Assembly: GCF_040954835.1 (NCBI RefSeq)
Contig: NC_090703.1
Span: 7,125,001-7,189,000 of the forward strand
Direction: 5' to 3'
DNA length: 64,000 nt
From: Lepisosteus oculatus
Lineage: Eukaryota > Chordata > Actinopteri > Semionotiformes > Lepisosteidae
Shown here: piece by piece, positions 63,801 to 64,000 of the stretch
Numbering within the stretch: position 1 is the first letter of the stretch
How the letters are laid out: every line of letters starts with the position of its first letter
Translations under genes and position numbers: made by a program
Notes under the pieces: generated by a model
Told to the model about the DNA's origin: nothing
The model's database searches: none
What the model saw: only the letters and a program-made list of their open reading frames with translations

Positions 63801-64000
63801 TACACCCGCTCTTTTTTTGAGAAGACGGCTCCTTTTAACAGTCTCATTTTGTAATGTAGTGTATCTTGTATAAATACACACATGGTATGTAAGCTATCGC
63901 CGTGGTTTCTATTGGCTTAGTTTGTGTGTTTTCCAGTAGCTCACGGTAACATTTACTCTGTCCTTTAGAGAAGCCAGGAATGTGCGTTGCTTCAGTTCAA

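Overview
The window is vertebrate nuclear DNA, most likely from a ray-finned fish. Genes are split into short exons with GT-AG introns, intergenic space is long, and the dispersed repeats are fish types: L2-type LINE 3' ends, a 5S rRNA-derived SINE and tRNA-derived SINEs. A non-teleost such as a gar, bowfin or sturgeon is possible from the repeat flavour and the tetrapod-like gene order, but this is an inference. There are no prokaryotic operons, CRISPR arrays or phage genes.

Layout. (1) About 1-24292 is read as the first intron of RTN1 (minus strand). It holds several decayed retroposons and no coding exon that I can support. (2) 24293-24527 (minus) is the first coding exon of the long RTN1 isoform, in a CpG-rich promoter region with simple repeats just upstream. 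(3) 24650-26220 is the divergent spacer. (4) From about 26.2 to 52.7 kb on the plus strand lies a complete LRRC9 gene (leucine-rich repeat containing 9). I traced 32 coding exons from ATG 27515 to stop 52551-52553, 1,528 codons in one continuous frame, with every splice phase matching. One intron has a GC-AG donor. The three 3'-most exons are less certain. (5) 52.7-62.4 kb is intergenic, with one SINE, a microsatellite and one weak candidate spliced small ORF. (6) About 62.4-63.8 kb is CpG-rich again and looks like the promoter of a following gene. By human synteny (RTN1-LRRC9-PCNX4) this could be PCNX4, but no PCNX4 coding sequence is visible.

The head-to-head RTN1/LRRC9 arrangement matches the human order. 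RTN1 encodes an endoplasmic reticulum membrane-shaping protein of neurons. LRRC9 encodes a large leucine-rich-repeat protein usually linked to motile-cilium tissues, so the two genes are neighbours and not pathway partners. I did not find a novel multi-gene system. The points of interest are the GC-AG intron, the uncertain LRRC9 C-terminus, a recent L2 insertion with a 20-bp target duplication, retroposon families sharing an L2-like tail, and a possible small spliced transcript near 60.7-61.1 kb.
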